Assembly (NCBI GenBank): GCA_024638355.1
Contig: JAHEKO010000247.1
Coordinates: 1-6,070 of the forward strand
Origin: Acidobacteriota bacterium
GTDB lineage: Bacteria > Acidobacteriota > Thermoanaerobaculia > Multivoradales > JAHEKO01
Reading direction: 5' to 3'
DNA: 6,070 nt
Both the position numbers and the translations under genes were made by a program. The notes beneath the pieces are model-generated. The model was given only the letters and a program-made list of their open reading frames with translations. It had not been told where the DNA came from and searched no databases. Below are positions 5,426 through 6,070 of the stretch, one piece after another (the first letter of the stretch is position 1; each line of letters opens with the position of its first letter).

Positions 5426-6070
5426 GCTGGGGCCAGGCACTCGCCGAGGGCGGCTGGCTCCCCGATCCGTTCGTCCGCTACGGCATCCGCCGCTTGATCG
5501 GTGACCGCGTGCGCGAGATCGGCGGCCGCGCCGGTGGTGCCGACGCGATCGTCGATGCGATGCGCAAGAGCCCTCTGGCCATGGCCGCGGACAGCGCCAA
5601 CGAGCAGCACTACGAGCTGCCCGCGGCCTTCTTCCAGACGGTTCTCGGCAGCCATCTCAAGTACAGCGGCTGCTACTGGCCGGACGGCGTCAGCACCCTC
5701 GACGAGGCCGAAGCGAGAGCGCTGGAATTGACTTGCGAGCGCGCGCGGATCGAAGACGGCCAGAGCGTGCTCGATCTCGGCTGCGGCTGGGGATCGCTTT
5801 CGCTGTGGATCGCCGAGCGCTTCCCGGGCTGCCGCGTGACCGCCGTCTCCAACTCAGCGTCCCAGGGCGAGTTCGTCCGCAGCCGAGCGGCCGAGCGGCG
5901 CCTCGGCAACGTCGAGGCCCTGACCGCCGACATGAATCACCTCGGCATCGCCCGCAAGTTCGACCGCATCGTCTCGGTCGAGATGTTCGAGCACATGCGC
6001 AACTACGAGATGCTGCTCGAGCGGCTCGCGGGGTGGCTCGAGCGCGACGGCAGCCTCTTCGTCCACATCT
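5422..6070 (+). CDS. Cfa/coclaurine-N-methyltransferase-like SAM methyltransferase, truncated at the right edge (first 216 aa)
   Basis: Class I SAM-dependent methyltransferase of the cyclopropane-fatty-acid synthase superfamily. Residues 1-55 form a helical N-terminal region (WLPDPFVRYGIRRLIGDRV), followed by NEQHYELP (60-67), LKYSGCYW (79-86), STLDEAEARALELTCERARI (91-110), the SAM motif VLDLGCGWGSLS (116-127), VTAVSNSASQ (139-148) and VSVEMFEHMRNYEMLL (185-199). The sequence follows plant coclaurine N-methyltransferase more closely than E. coli Cfa, including the E-x-x-x-H pair (E187, H191) used for catalysis there; this comparison is from memory. Bacterial members are usually annotated as cyclopropane synthases, and relatives methylate unsaturated acyl chains, so the substrate is open. 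Family length is about 340-420 residues, so roughly 40 percent is missing. ATG 5422 is chosen for the coupled ATGA and the family-like N-terminus. There is no good Shine-Dalgarno directly upstream (GAAGG at 5396-5400 is 21 nt away). Confidence 0.92.
   Translation, partial: MSWGQALAEGGWLPDPFVRYGIRRLIGDRVREIGGRAGGADAIVDAMRKSPLAMAADSANEQHYELPAAFFQTVLGSHLKYSGCYWPDGVSTLDEAEARALELTCERARIEDGQSVLDLGCGWGSLSLWIAERFPGCRVTAVSNSASQGEFVRSRAAERRLGNVEALTADMNHLGIARKFDRIVSVEMFEHMRNYEMLLERLAGWLERDGSLFVHI

Larger units (their letters stand above)
1650..6070 (+). other. Predicted translationally coupled operon, open at the right end
   Basis: Consecutive plus-strand genes meet in 4-base overlaps at 3023-3026 (GTGA), 3481-3484, 4974-4977, 5393-5396 and 5422-5425 (all ATGA). 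No intergenic space, hairpin or internal promoter is evident between them. This strongly suggests one polycistronic transcript starting in the gap at 1581-1649 and balanced production of the SRPBCC-SDR, SRPBCC, SDR-DUF2867, membrane and methyltransferase proteins. More genes are likely beyond 6070. Confidence 0.8.

Overview
The window is a G+C-rich (about two thirds or more by eye), densely coded bacterial segment. Third positions are dominated by G/C and the gene families are of bacterial type, including an orthocaspase. This suggests a high-GC lineage such as Acidobacteriota, Myxococcota/deltaproteobacteria or Gammaproteobacteria. I cannot fix the phylum from the sequence. I see no rRNA, tRNA, CRISPR array, insertion sequence or plasmid/phage gene.

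Layout. (1) 68-913, plus strand: a stand-alone metacaspase-like cysteine peptidase with an excellent ribosome binding site and a very basic loop at the p20/p10 junction. (2) 914-1019: a convergent intergenic stretch with two strong GC-rich hairpins. (3) 1020-1580, minus strand: a small integral membrane protein of the DUF2878 type. (4) 1581-1649: a short divergent control region with an AT-rich patch and a 10-bp perfect palindrome. (5) 1650 to the right edge, plus strand: a tightly coupled operon. Its genes are a START-like/epimerase fusion (TIGR01777 family), a single-domain SRPBCC protein, a YbjT-like NAD(P)-binding protein with a C-terminal DUF2867, a 140-residue four-helix membrane protein, a 10-codon mini-ORF, and a Cfa/coclaurine-N-methyltransferase-like SAM methyltransferase that runs off the window. 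Every junction in this operon is a 4-base ATGA or GTGA stop/start overlap.

How the genes may work together. The operon pairs hydrophobic-ligand-binding folds (SRPBCC/START-like) with NAD(P)-binding Rossmann folds in three arrangements: fused N-terminally, free-standing, and apparently fused C-terminally. It adds two membrane proteins, counting the divergent DUF2878 gene, and a methyltransferase of the superfamily that methylates unsaturated lipid chains or amines. The most economical reading is a membrane-associated pathway that modifies a lipid or other hydrophobic molecule. Genes of these kinds are found in light- or singlet-oxygen-responsive lipid modification loci of other bacteria, but no regulator, photolyase or sigma factor is visible here, so that link is inference. 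The caspase gene has its own signals, faces the DUF2878 gene tail to tail, and is probably functionally separate.
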